This document shows, piece by piece, positions 24,109 through 37,590 of a stretch of 64,000 nt of DNA. Numbering within the stretch: position 1 is the first letter of the stretch; every line of letters starts with the position of its first letter. The stretch is from Otis tarda. Its lineage: Eukaryota; Chordata; Aves; Otidiformes; Otididae. Both the position numbers and the translations under genes were made by a program. The stretch covers positions 72,222,463 through 72,286,462 of the forward strand of contig CM048554.1 of the NCBI GenBank assembly GCA_026413225.1, read 5' to 3'. Below the pieces are notes generated by a model. It was given only the letters and a program-made list of their open reading frames with translations, made no database searches and was not told where the DNA came from.

Positions 24109-25591
24109 AGCACTGTCATTTAAAAAACTCACATGGAGATGTCCCTTCTCCAAATAAATGTCTGTACTGAGGAGATCATTTACCAAAAGACTTAAATGCT
24201 GCCACTAAAAGCAACACATTAAAATCAATTAAAAGGTTTTCTAAAAACACCCATCATCTCTCTCATTTCCTGCACTCTTGCCAGCATCATTCCACCCTTT
24301 CATGCTCCTACTAAAGCAATGGTTTTGCCTCCAATTTAAATAGCACAGAAGAGGCTATATTCCAGCCATCACAACATGACATCAAAAACCTCTCTCTAGG
24401 CACCACTCAAGCGTTCCCGGATAGGCGTGTGTGCTTTTATTCAACTTTAGCACTCACTTGCATAACGTAAGTTTGCCTTGTGTATGCGCTGGGGAGCAGG
24501 TAGACTGAGTCTCCATCAGGTAGTGTTTCTCAAGGATTTCCAACTCCCTCAAAATGACAAAGAGAGCAACCTATTCATATTAATTTAGGAGCAGAATCCA
24601 TCACACCTGACTTAAGCCATCAAAAACTACCTGTCAGATCACTACTTCTCTTTCTTCCATGAAGGGGAGGGAAAGGCATATTCAGAGGACAAGGACTCAT
24701 TTTTAAGACAGGACAAGGTATGCTTGGGGAGGGCACCTCTCCCACCATGAGCACAGAAGGAATGTGTATTACGAAACACCCAGTTTAGAAATGGACAGCA
24801 TTAGGCAAAACAAACCCCAATTTACATTACAATTAATAAACTATTCTTTATACATGGGTTCACTATCAAATTTAACCCTATGCCAGGTTTCATAGGTAAA
24901 ACTTAATGATCACTGAAGTCTAGGAGCAAAAATTGCACAAGTGGCATAAGGAGGCATTTAGGAGTCTAAGTTCCATTTTGCAAAAGGCACAGTGCTGCTT
25001 AAGCTCGCACACAGAGAAAATAAGAAAGGTGCAAAAGTGGGATCTGGGGCTTCCCCACTGGCCAGATATAGTTTGTTACATTTTAGAAACTCACATATAT
25101 TTATTAAACACGTACCCAAACTCAAAGCTTAAAAAAATAAACAAACAAGTCACACTGGCAATTTATCAGTGAAAATTATTCACTTTTTAGCACTTTCCAG
25201 CTTGCAGAAATAAGTCGGGCTCCTGGTTGTGACAAGCCAGCTTCAGGCAGCAGAGCCTGCTCAGGTGAAAAGCACAACATTTGCACCAGGAAGAAAGGAT
25301 GGCCAACTGATCATCAAGATCAATCAAGATTTGGCATCTTGAGATAGCCAAAAAGTGAGCATAAGTTTCCTCTCCTCTTTTTCGTTCTCCACCTTTTTTC
25401 AGTTTGGCTAACCTCAGGTAAACTGAAGTTTTCTTCCTCTCTTCCAGCATGAAGATGTCTACTCTAAGCAGCAGCTCTGTATCTACAATGACAAAAAAAT
25501 GGCTACAAGGAAAACTTCTCAAGCCTCCATCCATCAGCACCAGGAGGCTGAAGGTCAAACAAAGCATCATGCATTCAGGCACTACAGCAGA

Positions 25592-25633
25592 GGGGAGAGA
25601 GAGAGAGGAAGAAAAAAAAAAAAAAAAAAAAAA
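25592..25633 (+). repeat. (GA)n plus poly(A), purine tract
   Basis: GGGGAGAGAGAGAGAGG leads into a 22-base A run at 25612-25633, giving about 40 bp of uninterrupted purine. Confidence 0.92.
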
Positions 25634-26983
25634 GAAGGTGCAAGCTCTGCATTATTTTTCTGCTTAGCCGACGAAAAAGAAGCAAAGCAGCCAGAGAATT
25701 CTCAAAGGAACAAAATTTAAAATTCATTTTAAATCACAAACTAACTTAACAGTTCCACTTGTAAACCTCAGAAAAATCATTACATGCTCAGAGTTTGTGT
25801 GCTAATTTGAAAGACATGCCATTCTCCATTCATAGCCAAGCAGTTGGATTATCTGCTTTAGAAGAAAAATTCCACTCATTCACAGCCTCGGAGCGCGACT
25901 GGGGCTTCCATAAGAAATAATAATTAGAGCAGGGAGAGCACTACCTCAAGCCAATGCTACTCTGCTAACTCAATTGAATTTCACCCACTTATTTTAGATG
26001 CACTATTTGCTCTCAGGCTGGTAGGCAGAGAAATATGTACCCCACAGTCAGTTAATTTATTGTTTGGCTACAAGGAGATAGCCATTGTTTGATACTTGCA
26101 AAAAATAAAAAAAAAAAAAAGAAAAGAAAAAACCTCACCACTTTTGTTTGTTTTTATCTTTCAAAGCAGCCTACAAAATGCTGTTTCACCTTCTCATGCA
26201 GCAGGTCTCTGCTACATTTCTGCTTTCAAACGTTCACAGTTCTATGGAAAAGTCGTTAGGGCCCCTGGGTTCATGCAACATTTTGTGTCAATACATTATT
26301 TTAACACAAGAGATTTAAAACCTCAGAGCAGGGTCCCAAGGGGCAACTTCCCGGCAGCTGGGATTAAGCAGCAGAGGGCTCGGGCCACAGAATTTGGCGG
26401 CAGCCAGCCTGTTGCAGAGGCCTGGATGCACTCGCACAAAGGCTTCATCATTCTTTCAGGCTGGGGTTTTATCAATGAACTGAGCAGATTCCAGGCGCCG
26501 TTCCCCCGTTGCCTAGCGGAGGGACACTCATTGAGGCTTTAATCACAGTTTAGGTGCCACAAAGGAGGGGACCAGAAGACTGCACTGCATAAAGCGGTCC
26601 AGCAGCACATCAAAGAAGTGGGAGCTATGGCTGTGCCCCATCTGATGTATGCTCTCCCACCCGGCAGCCAAGAAGCTGCTCTGCTCCCCATCATGGGAAA
26701 CCCATGCAGGAGGAGACCACAGTCGCAGTCCGGGATGTTACCCTGCTCCCACACTGAGGGGAAGGGCATTGGGAGCTCTGCAGGGAGGACAACCACAGCC
26801 CCCTGCTCAGGGTCTCCTACCTGCCTGTGCACAGGGAGGATGCCTGTGACAAATTATACCTCTGCACCAAGGGAAATAATTAGAAGATGGCATGTCATAG
26901 TTGTATAATAAGCCTCAGGTCTGAATGTAAATCCTTCATCCCTTTCTTTAACAACTCTGAAATTGCAGCTTTGAGAAAGAGCT

Positions 26984-27002
26984 AAAAAAAAAAAAAAAAA
27001 AA
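26984..27002 (+). repeat. Poly(A) run, 19 bp
   Basis: A pure A run in unique intron sequence. Confidence 0.95.
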
Positions 27003-30000
27003 TGAAAATCAGAGCTACAGAGGATGTTTTGGATCATCTTTGCCTCCCTTTTCCTCCCATCATCAGATAATGGTTTCCTCCACATGGGTTTGGAAGGGCT
27101 TTCTGCAATTTAGTTTAGATGATATCTTTTTCCATAACAGATCAGTCCACATTCAAGTAGGTATCTCCATCGAGCTCTGTCTCCTGTTACCCAGCTTCTG
27201 TATCTATCCCATTAGTCCTAATTATGTATGTCATTTTTGAGATGTCCCAAATGCCTTCTGCTACAGCACAAAAAATAAGCAAGACTTTCAGATTTTGTCC
27301 CTCAAAAAGAAAAATGAGTAGCACATACAGCTTAGCTAGTACCTGTTCTTTCATATCCTTCAGCCTTCCTCCCTCAAAATGAAAATATCCTCTTTTCTAA
27401 GAGCACGTTGCAAGACAACACAGAGTTAGGACTTCACAGAAAAAGATGACATCACAAAAGCTTCTGGCAAAGACAACAAGGAGGAAACTTGATTAAACAC
27501 TAGGGAGCTTTTGGGGGCTAAATCAATCTTTGACATATTGCAGGGTGTAGATCTACTTCAGTGCAATTTTATCCTAAATCAGCCAGCAAAATTCAACTCA
27601 ACACATGGAGAAGTAATATTTTATTTAGGAAGTTAATAAATCTTGTGTTAAGCTTATTACTATAGTCCATGATGAACAGGAAGTTTTTGTGATGCTGAAG
27701 TTGCTAGGTTTTCATGAGTATGCCATGCTACCCTACACAGAGACTAAAACCCTGGAGAATTATATTCTGATTTCTTTACCTCCTTCAGACACCACACAAG
27801 ATGCGATTGTCAATTTTACTACTTCTGTAGGGCCAAATTCTACAAGTTTTACCAGAAAACACCTGTTTTTTCTAACACATACTCCACAGTGATCTTTATT
27901 TTCTATATGCCGAAGACAATCTTTTTCAAATATTTAAGACTGAAATTTCAGGTTCATTAACTGCAGTTAATGTCAGCTTGTCAACAGTTGCCTCTTTGTC
28001 CAAGTAACACTGTTTGCTGTAGACTTCCGTGCCCTAAAATCTGAATCTCAATCTTTTTTGCTTCACTGGGCTTATGAGTGCATGTATTAGGCTCTCATAT
28101 CATGGCCAGACCACTGCATTTGTAGAAGGCTATTCCACAACTGTCAGGAGAGAAATTTGTGTTCCATTGCTTAAGTAGCAAAGATATCAGTACCTCAGAG
28201 ATACAGAACTGAGATATGGAACAGAAGTTCCCTCAAGTTAAGGAGGACATGGACATGTGGCAAAGCTGCAAAGAAATGTACTCCCAGACATATTTAGATC
28301 TGAAGCTGGACTATAACCTTCTGCCCAAGTTTGTTATTACCGTTTCCAGGTCACCTTTAAGACATAAAAGCTGTAGAAGCACTATGTTCATAACGCACAT
28401 TACTAACTCTCAATTTTACCTCTATTAAAAAGGTATAGTCTATTTAAAACTATGTCAGAGGCCATTCTCATTGTGACAAGCGATTCCAATGGTAAGAGAA
28501 CTGAAGAAAGGCAATGAAGCTGTCAGCAGAATGGCTTTTCCCATTTTGAGAGTTGAAGCATGTGCTTTTACGCGGTCAGTTAAAGCAGTGAAGTATTTCA
28601 GATGCAATCCTAGAATACCTACCAGGCTGAGCTCAGTAGTCATTTTAAAAGTCATAACAGTCAAAGGATAATTGTATACAATCAGGCCACGCAAGTAAAT
28701 GAGGAGGCAGCTTATTTACAGAAACTATTCTGCTGGCAAGAAAGAAAGTATTACCAAAATGAAACTAATAGAGGAGTCAGTGCCAGTAGTATACATAATT
28801 CAACAGCATCCCAATTACATTGCTCTTTTATGTTTCCTTAAGCTGCAGCGAGAGATGGAAGAGACTCTTCCATATCTGTGCCATGGCCTTTATAGCCACT
28901 TACTCTCCTTCACCATGGCTGCTCCTCTCCCTTGCCAGCCTGTATTTACAACAAAAGTTAGAAGTCTTCATAAATATCTTTTCTGTTTTTTCGTTAAACA
29001 TTCCAAGTCTCCTGATGTAAGGCTGGTGTTTGCATCCAAGGGGGAAAACCAGAAGCAAACCAGGGACAGGCTTTGCTCGAGAGGCAGGGAGCACATGTCA
29101 GAACATGGGTTAAAACTAAAGAGGCTTTGTTCTATGTTCTTACCACTACCTTGAAAATATCTCACTACAGCGCTAATCTTGGCGGCTAAAAATAACGTAA
29201 CAAGGACATACACGAAATCAGTTAAAACTGCTCTTCCACTAGAGGGGATGCTGCATCTCACGTGATTTTCTCTGTGTCTAGAAGATCCACAGCCCCGAGA
29301 GCAAGACTCCAGAGCAGCAACTCAAAGCCCTGCACGTGGTGACAGAGAAGCTGCTGCCACAAGGACTTGATTTCCAGTACAATGGTTGTTGTCACTCTGA
29401 ACAATCTCAACCACAGAAATCAAATCTTAAAGTAAGCTTGAACTTATCTTTAATAAGACACATTGCTTTTGTGAGACATGCTAAACAGACTAAAGGCACG
29501 GGAAAATAGACCCAGTATACTTCTGCTCCTCAAAGCCCCTTCAAGCATGCACATTCTTAAGCAGAGCCAAACACCTCCAGGAGAGCCCAGAGAAGTTGGG
29601 GAAGAGGACAGAGGCTAGTGATTCCTCCCTGCAGGCACCAAAAAGCAGCTGTGCTATTTCAGTCTCAAAATGCTGAACTACTTTCCTCAGGAGCCCTGAG
29701 CACCTGACCCTTGCCTAAGAATATCTTCTCTCTGGGAAGGGCAAGAAGAGGAGGCAGCAGAGACGGGGAGAAGAAAGAAGGGGAAGCTGCAGGTGATGGG
29801 GTGAAGGGAACGGCAGCCGCACAGGGAACAAAGGAAAAGGGACAACCGATTAGTGTTTCACAGAAACTGAGTACTAAAAAGAAAAATAAAATAAAATAAA
29901 ATGGTTTCTCAATGCTGGCTCTGGGGCAGATGGAGCATGCACAACACCACAGGGCCCAGTGCAAAAGCAGCTCCCTGTGAGTGGTGCAGGGTCACGGCCA

Positions 30001-31047
30001 GCAGCCGCAGCAGCTCCTGCGCTGCACTGTGGCAGCTCCCGTCACCTGCCTGATGGCCCACAGGTGGCAGGGAAAACTCAAGGATGGGCCACTTTCTGCC
30101 AAGACAGATCTCTTCCCACCCCACAGCCCCGCTGTTCATTCCCATCCCTGGCAAGGCTCAGCTTCGGCAGGTGGGAGACCACAGGAGCAAGAAGCTGCCA
30201 GGTCACTGACACTGCACTGGAGTATTGCTTTATTTTACAATACCAGCTGATTTTCCCCTCTCTCTCTCCTTTACACCTTTCGAAGATTAGGACAGGGATC
30301 TGTCAGCTCCACCACATTCAACAAGAAAGCCCCTCACAAAGGAGCTTGCTTGTGCAAGAGATGCAAGCGAGGTCTTCCCCCCCAGACACACCGATTTGAA
30401 GGAGCCCATGCACTGTCACCAGACCCCAAGGCTGCCGGGACACACCAGGTTGCATCACTTGGCCTTCGCAGCTTCCTGTCCTCTGAGTCCACCCTCTGCG
30501 TCCCAGCAGCTTTCCCACCAGGGCAAGCTTACAGCGACAGTCTTCCTGGCTGTGCTGCTGCGAAAGCTGCTGGGAGTTACCGGGCTGGAGAGGACAGGAT
30601 GGCATCTGCCACTCTCAAACAAGACAGTATCTTCAACAAGAAAGAAGCTGTTACATGTCGTTCCCCCGGGCTTCAAGATATTGTAAGTGAAGAGAGCAGT
30701 CTCAGCTTTCTGCTGTCGCATCAGGGTATCTCCCCCTGGCCTCCACCAGCCTCTCTGTAGGCAGTGCCACTGGGACCTGGGGAAGTTTCACCTGAGAACC
30801 TGGGCCACCACTTCCACAGATGGGACTCCTGGCACTGCAACCAACAGAGAAGGATGAAAGGAAGTTTTCAGGACTTCCGCAAGAATACATGATAACTGCT
30901 GAATACAATATGCTGCACACCACCAAATCCCGTATAATCACACCGACACGTTCAAGATAAGCACTGCACAGGTACACAGGGCTGCCTGGAATATTTTCAG
31001 ATTAGCAAAATGCCATCACAGTATTATATTGCATTAAAGGGGAGGAG

Positions 31048-31078
<31 letters not shown>

Positions 31079-31105
31079 AGAACCTTGCATTAAAAAAAAA
31101 AAAAA
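31048..31105 (+). repeat. Paired poly(A) runs (29 and 14 bp)
   Basis: A runs at 31048-31076 and 31092-31105 are separated by GGAGAACCTTGCATT. The word TTGCATTAAA occurs before both (31029 and 31084), so a local duplication is possible. Confidence 0.9.
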
Positions 31106-32145
31106 CAACCCAAAACACCTGTTTTCCACAAAGATTCTGGGGAAGAACAGGACAAGAGACTACAGTGTCATAGTTCCAGCAGCAGCATGGACGCGGGCAT
31201 ACACAAGTTCAAATTCTTGTTCTGATGGATCATCAAAATCATCCTGGAAGAAGAGTCACTACAAGTACAGCAGGAACTTAAACCCACTCTGTCCCCCATT
31301 CCCCACAAGCCCTCTTGATCTGGATGCTAGGAAGGGCCTCTGACTGAAAGGCAAGACAAGACCAGAGGACGTTACCTTCTTTGACTAGTATCTCCAGGAC
31401 TATTAGCAGAAGAATGGGTATTACCCCGAAAACACCATCTGCCTGGGGGCCTTTCATGAGCCTCTGCTGATCAGCAACAATGCAGACCCAGGAAACTGAT
31501 TTCCACAGGCTCCATGAAAGGGAAGGAAGGGAGGAGAAGAGAATGATCTTATTTAACTGGTTCTTTTTCTTCCACACGGGAAAGCTGATCCTGGGGGGAT
31601 ACAAACTGAATAAACAAGACCTTAGCTTGCAGTTCTTGAAAATCCTGCACACTTTCAGTTTAAAGCTTTTCGATAAGGGGGACAGGGAACGGCTGCAAAG
31701 CCATGCACTGTGGGTTGGTCCACTTTGATTACTTCTAACTGCTCCAGCTTGACCAGTCCTGAAAGATACTGATTTGCCATGCATAAGATGAAACAGGACT
31801 ATTTCTTCAGCTACAGTTTAGTTATGAACAGTAGTACCTGATGGCCCTCAATATCAAAAATAGAGCAAGTCTATGGTATGCTCCTATAGTCCTGTAACTT
31901 GTACATTTTTGTGTCTGTGAATAGTGAGACTAACCACCCAAATCCAAGGTATATAGCATGCACAGCTATTAATGATACTGATAATGAACATCACGTAATC
32001 TGTTTTATCACAACGTTTGACGCTGGTCTGGCACACCAGAGAACACCAGGGTCTTACCCACTACTTCCAATAAAAGTAATTGCAAGTTTCCACATACTTA
32101 TGTTGTGTATAGGAATGTGTATGTATCAAGGTGACATTCATAAAG

Positions 32146-32163
32146 AAAAAAAAAAAAAAAAAA
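32146..32163 (+). repeat. Poly(A) run, 18 bp
   Basis: A pure A run after CATTCATAAAG. Confidence 0.95.
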
Positions 32164-32330
32164 GAGACTGTGCTGTATTGTACCCATCCCTTTGTTTACA
32201 GTTAAGGGAGAATATTGTGCATTTGATAACTTATCCCTTTAAACCAGTTTCCTTTCATGGGGTTTCGTTTTGGTGGGATTTTTTTTCTGAGAAGCAATAT
32301 TAAGAGAGACTTTAATGCCTCCAAGGAAGG

Positions 32331-32346
32331 AAAAAAAAAAAAAAAA
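32331..32346 (+). repeat. Poly(A) run, 16 bp
   Basis: A pure A run after AAGGAAGG. Confidence 0.95.
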
Positions 32347-32914
32347 CTTCTCGAAATTCTGGACAGATTTTTCCAACCATTCTAATAACATACTAAGGAA
32401 ATTAAGATGAGCTGTCAAATGAACAGGGCTTTAACCTACAGGAAGACTTAAGAAGAATTTATGTTCACCACTGTTCAAGTTTCTGGAATAATTACATAGT
32501 AAACATCTCCTATTTCTCTCCCATTACCTATGCAAACAGAGAAATACAGAGTGCAGTCTTGCTGTAGCTGGTTTTCATTTCCATCATGGTTACATAAACT
32601 GATACAAACAGCACAGTAATTCCCAGTTGTTCTTTTTACAGCACAAAGAAAAGCCAAACACATAGACATTAATTGTCTGGTATAAACCTTCCAATAATAA
32701 AACAATCCACACACACCTCACAGAGACCACACTTGTTACGTTTCCCAGGCATGCAGGATCTGTTGGTCGCGTGAAGACTACATGCGCAGAGCTGGAAAGC
32801 CACCACATCTCCATCTATTTTGCAGCTGCTCACAAGAGTTCCCTGTGTCTCAGCAAGCCCATGCAAGCCCAACAGCATATACCAGGTTATTCTGGCTTTT
32901 TTCACCAGTAGGGG

Positions 32915-32990
32915 AAAAAAAAAAAAACAACAACAAAAAAACCCCACACCAAACAAACAAAAAAAAAAACCAAAAACACAATAAACCACA
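32915..32990 (+). repeat. A-rich / (CAA)n (CAAA)n simple repeat
   Basis: A 13-base A run is followed by CAACAACAAAA, CCAAACAAACAAAA and related units. Confidence 0.9.
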
Positions 32991-33112
32991 CCTCCATCCC
33001 ATCTTTTGGGATAAAATCAAATAGAAGGGTGCCTAAGGACCAGCTTTAACTCCTGTTCTGGGCAATTTACAGGGATGTGTAGTCGACACCAGCCCTTAAA
33101 GGCAGCGATTAA

Positions 33113-33125
33113 TTGCTATGGCAAC
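33113..33125 (+). promoter_or_regulatory. RFX X-box-like site
   Basis: TTGCTATGGCAAC matches the RFX X-box (GTTRCCATGGYAAC) except for one C-to-T change and the first base, and keeps the inverted half-sites. It sits in a 33070-33330 block of unique, CpG-containing sequence with TTAATTG and CAATTAATC nearby, unlike the surrounding intron. Confidence 0.45.
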
Positions 33126-33954
33126 CAGGGCATCACTCCACACCACTCGGGCTGGGATACAGGGATTGCAGTGTGCCCTGTTACGCATACTCCCATCTCA
33201 AAAGGGTAACGGGCTCCTCGAGGGGCTGCATTGTTTGGGTTCAATTAATCCCTTGTAATAGGCCCCCTTCGTTGGGTATGGGGGACTCTGCCCATACTTC
33301 CCCTTCCTCTATACGAAATCTTGCAACGGCAATGCTGCTCTGGCCTTGGAGGGGGGCTGCATCTCGGGAAAGAAGGAGGAAAGGGGAAATGTCAGACATG
33401 CAGGGAAAACAAAACTGGGGATACCATGTATTTTGGGATTCAGGTAAGAATTCATCTTAAAAACTGATGTAGCACTTTTTCCTGCACTGCTATTGTGTTT
33501 TCTTCACTCACTTTCTCCACTGTGTTTTCTTTTTAGTATGAGGTCTTTCATACCAAAAATGTCCCAGCTCTTTCAGTACATCACCATCACTGTATTTACA
33601 AAAAACAGCCAATGTATTTATATTATATCCACATGTGCAAGATGGTTCATTGCAAGCCACATGGCTATCTCTACCTACCTGATATCAGAGCAGAGCCATA
33701 ATCATTAGGAAAACCCAAAAGGCAAAGAAACAGATCCTTCCTCCCTCCATGACAATTTCTACGCCACAGAAGCATACTTAGTCACAGAGAGACAAAACAA
33801 GAGGGAGATTTTTGCTGTGTTGCATCTCTCCACTCCCAACAACTGGGATTCAAACACTGCCAGAATTTACCTGGAAGCTTCTTCCCTGGCTTCCTGCTCA
33901 CTCATTTTGGTATCAAACCACAAACTGCTGTATATTGCCCTGTAACACTGTTGG

Positions 33955-33987
33955 GGTTTTTGTTGTTTTGGTTTTTTTTTTTTTTTT
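33955..33987. repeat. T-rich run with 16-base poly(T)
   Basis: GTTTTTGTTGTTTTGG is followed by a 16-base T run at 33972-33987. This is the second of the two long plus-strand T runs. Confidence 0.92.
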
Positions 33988-34570
33988 CCTTCAAAAAACA
34001 ACAGAGCCTGTACCCCTACTAATAGAGACCTTCCCTGTCTGAACAGGATTGCTCAACTAGCTCTTGGGACGTGTGGAATTATTACCCCATCAGTTAGATA
34101 CCAGCCTGGATTGTATTTATTTACAAGCTGCTAAAGCTTTAGCTGTGACTAGGAATATGGCAATACTAATGGTTCAAGCTTCCCCAAAACAAAACCAGCC
34201 CTAGCAAACAATCTGAGTTGGTGTTGGACAATAATCCAGGGGACAGAGGGGAACCACAAACCAGAGAAATTCCTGCATTAGAGCACAAGCAAAAAAGAAA
34301 GGAAAATATCACAGAAACTATCCCATGGTCAAACTTGCTTTCAGTACTGTCACAAAAAAAATACTAATGTTAACGTCCAGACCTGTAAACAATGACACAT
34401 TCAGTTCCTCATATGGACAGAAACACAACCATCTGACACAAAAGTGAAACCACCTAAAATTCCACCTCAAGGATTGGAAAGCGGAAATCTACCACCACTC
34501 ATAAAAATGGTCAGAAACTCAAGTACAATCTCATATTTCTAAATCGGAAAAACCACAATGTCTTTCCTGA

Positions 34571-34610
34571 CCTTTTTTTTGTTTTTGTTTTGTTTGTTTG
34601 GTTTTTTTAG
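34571..34610. repeat. T-rich / (TTTG)n simple repeat
   Basis: T runs broken by G, with TTTG units, about 40 bp. Confidence 0.9.
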
Positions 34611-37439
34611 AGAAAGTCACAGCCTAAAGAGGCTTTAGGCTCTGATCTAGAATTTCTATTATCACTTTAATCTCTTCTCTATATGATCACAATGAAGAAC
34701 TGAACAACAGGAGATGTTCTCTGTCTGGATTTGTTAATACCTTATTTCTCTTCAGGCACAGTACACAGCCATACTGTTTTATGCCTATTGTTTTCTACAA
34801 AATCCACTTTCCTCCTTACCTCTGTCTGCCTGTGCCTTTGGTGCTCTAAATACAACAGCTTTACTTCTCGCAGGAGAGGAGAGTTTTGTGAAGCGATGCT
34901 CTGGCCCTGTGTGGCACCTCTCCACAACAGTACTGCTAAGGGAGAATATAACAGCATGCTAGGAGGATACAGGATCGATTTGGGAAGCAGGACTAACAAA
35001 GAAATTATCCCAAAAAACTGTCTTTCTATGTCAGTGTAATTTGCCTACCCAGAAGGAGCCCTGGTGTGACCACTCCCAAGAGTGGCCACCCCCTCAAATT
35101 GGTGGATGCTTTGCTCTTCAGAAATTCTTTTGGTAACTGAAGCCATGGGATTGCTGAACAGAGCACTCCCTCAAAGGCATGGCTTTTGGGCAAGCCAGGG
35201 CATAACTGCTGGCTGTAGGGAGAAACAGAAGAGAGAAAGAGGGGCCAGGAAGTGGCAACAGGCCTCCGAGGTCACATCAGCCAAATAAAAACACCTATTC
35301 ATAGTGCACCGCGTATGGGAAGGCTGTAAGATAGCACATGCTATCACAGAAAGTGGGACAAACCAGTTCCGTGGCCACTGATCAATTGCTATTTTGCTAA
35401 TCAGCAGCAACAGAGAAGTTACTGTACACCCTGCCAGAGAGGCAGAAGTGAGTCACAAAGCCCATAGGGGCACTGCTACACACTAGATATAATGATTTTA
35501 GAACTCTGAATACACACCTTTCTCATAGTTACTATGAAAAAACAGCATCAGGGATAAGGCTCCCATCCCATCCTCTAGCAACAGGGAAACACAAACTTAT
35601 ATTAAGGTTTTTCACAAATGCTCATCCTCACTGAACTCAACCCTGTCTAAAAATAAATAGATAGAAGCTGTAACAAGGGGAACTGTGGTTCATTTAGGAC
35701 TGCATCACACCTCCACCATCACCTCCAACGGCATGACACAGCACAGAGCAAGTACTTACAGGCCAAACAGCACGTATTTTTCCACCAGCTCCATCCAGAC
35801 TCATACTACCAGATGCCAGGCCACCTTCTTTCTCCTCTCTGGGTACAATCCCATCACTTCCCCTACCCTGTTTGAGTGAGGAATTGGCTACAGCTGACTG
35901 TTTACTAGCTGCTGATACCCATCAGGTCTCACCTGGGATCACCACCACTCTTCTCAGGAACATCAGCACTGTGGTTTATAACAAAGGAGAAGGCAGGATG
36001 GCATAGGCAGCAGGAAGCTAAGGAACCTAGCAACAAGCAGTTAGCTCAGGTACAGTATTACAATACAGATGAGCCAAATAAAAAGCTTGTGACCATAGAA
36101 GGAGATACTTTCCTTTCCTTCTTTCCAGTTTATTTTACCTCCAATCTCTATTTTCCCCTGTTCCTCCCTGCTCCCAGGCTCCTTCCTTTCATCAGTCCAA
36201 GGCACTACTCTAATCAAAAGTTAGGTAAAGACCCAGCAAAAACAACCACCTTTTCCAGCCAGGTTAATTCTCTGTTGTCTTAGCGAGCTGACTGTGAGAT
36301 ATGACAGGAACCAGACCTGGCTTAGCAAAAGCAGAAGGAGCAATTTGGCCGGGAGCAGGGAAGAGACAGAAGTGAGACGTTACCTTGTCAGTTCATGAAA
36401 CTGTGACTTAAGAAAAAACTATTTGTTCAGGAGTGGCTGATTAGGAAATGGTTTTCTCCTCCCTCTATCACCTTTTCTTTTTTTATTATTTTAAGTCTCC
36501 TATTAAACCAAATCAATACGTGTGTGCATGTGCATTGTTCACATAGTGCCATATAGTCATGTCATAAGTATCCCAGACAATAGTGTCAAGATGCAAATCT
36601 CAGAAATTATTACAGGCCCCTCTCTAGTGCATCGTTAGCTCCTTCCCCCTTGTTAGCAGTTTCACAAACAGCGTGGTGAGCTTCAGCCAGGATCAGCTCT
36701 TCACCAAATGATCTCTATTATGCTGCCATACACACATCTCCAATGTGCTACATGTCTTAGGAGGCAGGAAAGAAGGTTAGCTCACTAACACGCCTTCAGG
36801 CCACCATGATGGCATGTTCTGTGTTTCAGTAACATGGTTTGTGGCACCATCTCCAGTGTGAGGAGAGCTTCAGCAGCCACAGCTCCACTTTCTCTCCAGA
36901 CACTTGTTCTCACTCCTGTACCAGCCTCCTCACCACACTAGTCCATCTGTTTGTATCCACATGATAAACTACACTGGGGAGAAAAAAACACAAACCAAAA
37001 ACAACAGAAGCTTTTTTCCTTTTTTTTTTTCCCATCTGGATGAAGCCACCAATGTGGCTCTCTATGCCACCCCACAAACAGCTCCACCAGCACCACAAAG
37101 GGGAAAGAGGCTGGGGACCTGGACAAGAGTAAGAACGGGTGACTGGGAATGGAGCAAGGAGCTCTTTCGCCACCTGTCAGAGCCCCTGTCCACAGTCCCA
37201 ACCTCCGCCAACACTGGTTGCAGTTCCAGACCGCTGTGGGTGCTCTCGGGAAACCTCCCCTTGCCTTCTGGCAGTGGGTACCTCAGGAAAGTTCGCCGCC
37301 TTTGAAAAGATGCCACCCCCTTGTCTCCCAAAGCCCACAAATACTGCTCACATTAGTAGTTTTGCTTCTTGGCAAATGTTTGCCCATTAAGTTTCAGAGA
37401 AGCACTACAGTAACTGCAGACCAGATGCTTCTGAGTACT

Positions 37440-37590
37440 ACGCGGTATTTTATAGTGCTGTATTGCATTTTACAAGCATTAACTAATCAACAACTCTTCC
37501 AGGTAGTTAAGTTTAATTATCTCCATTTTACAGGTGCTGAACCAGACCCGGGGAGGTTGAGAGATTTGCCCAAGGCGGAAAAAAACAATT
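37440..37590 (+). mobile_element. MIR-type (CORE) SINE, ancient
   Basis: The plus strand carries a recognisable MIR core and tail: GCATTTTACAAGCATTAACTAATC, then a GGTAG...TTAATTATCTCCATTTTACAGGTGC...GGGGAGGTTGAGAGATTTGCCCAAGG stretch. These track the MIR order (TTTACATGTATTAACTCA, TTATCCCCATTTTACAGATG, GAGGTTAAGTGACTTGCCCAAGG) with substitutions. MIR insertions pre-date the split of birds and mammals and are rarely still readable in birds. The overlapping 276-codon plus-strand ORF (37149-37979) is judged to be chance. Confidence 0.75.

Larger units (their letters stand above)
24110..33060. other. Intronic, no gene seen
   Basis: Unique sequence with many A-tracts. The ORFs of 130-170 codons here are unrecognised and probably chance, the largest being 168 codons on the minus strand at 31278-31784. 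A block at 25830-26080 with TAATTAGAG, ATTGTTTGG and CCATTGTTTG (SOX-like) is a possible conserved element. Confidence 0.6.

Noticed and set aside
31278..31784. 168-codon minus-strand ORF
   Set aside because: No recognisable domain and no flanking splice sites that would fit an exon. ORFs of this size occur several times by chance in the window.
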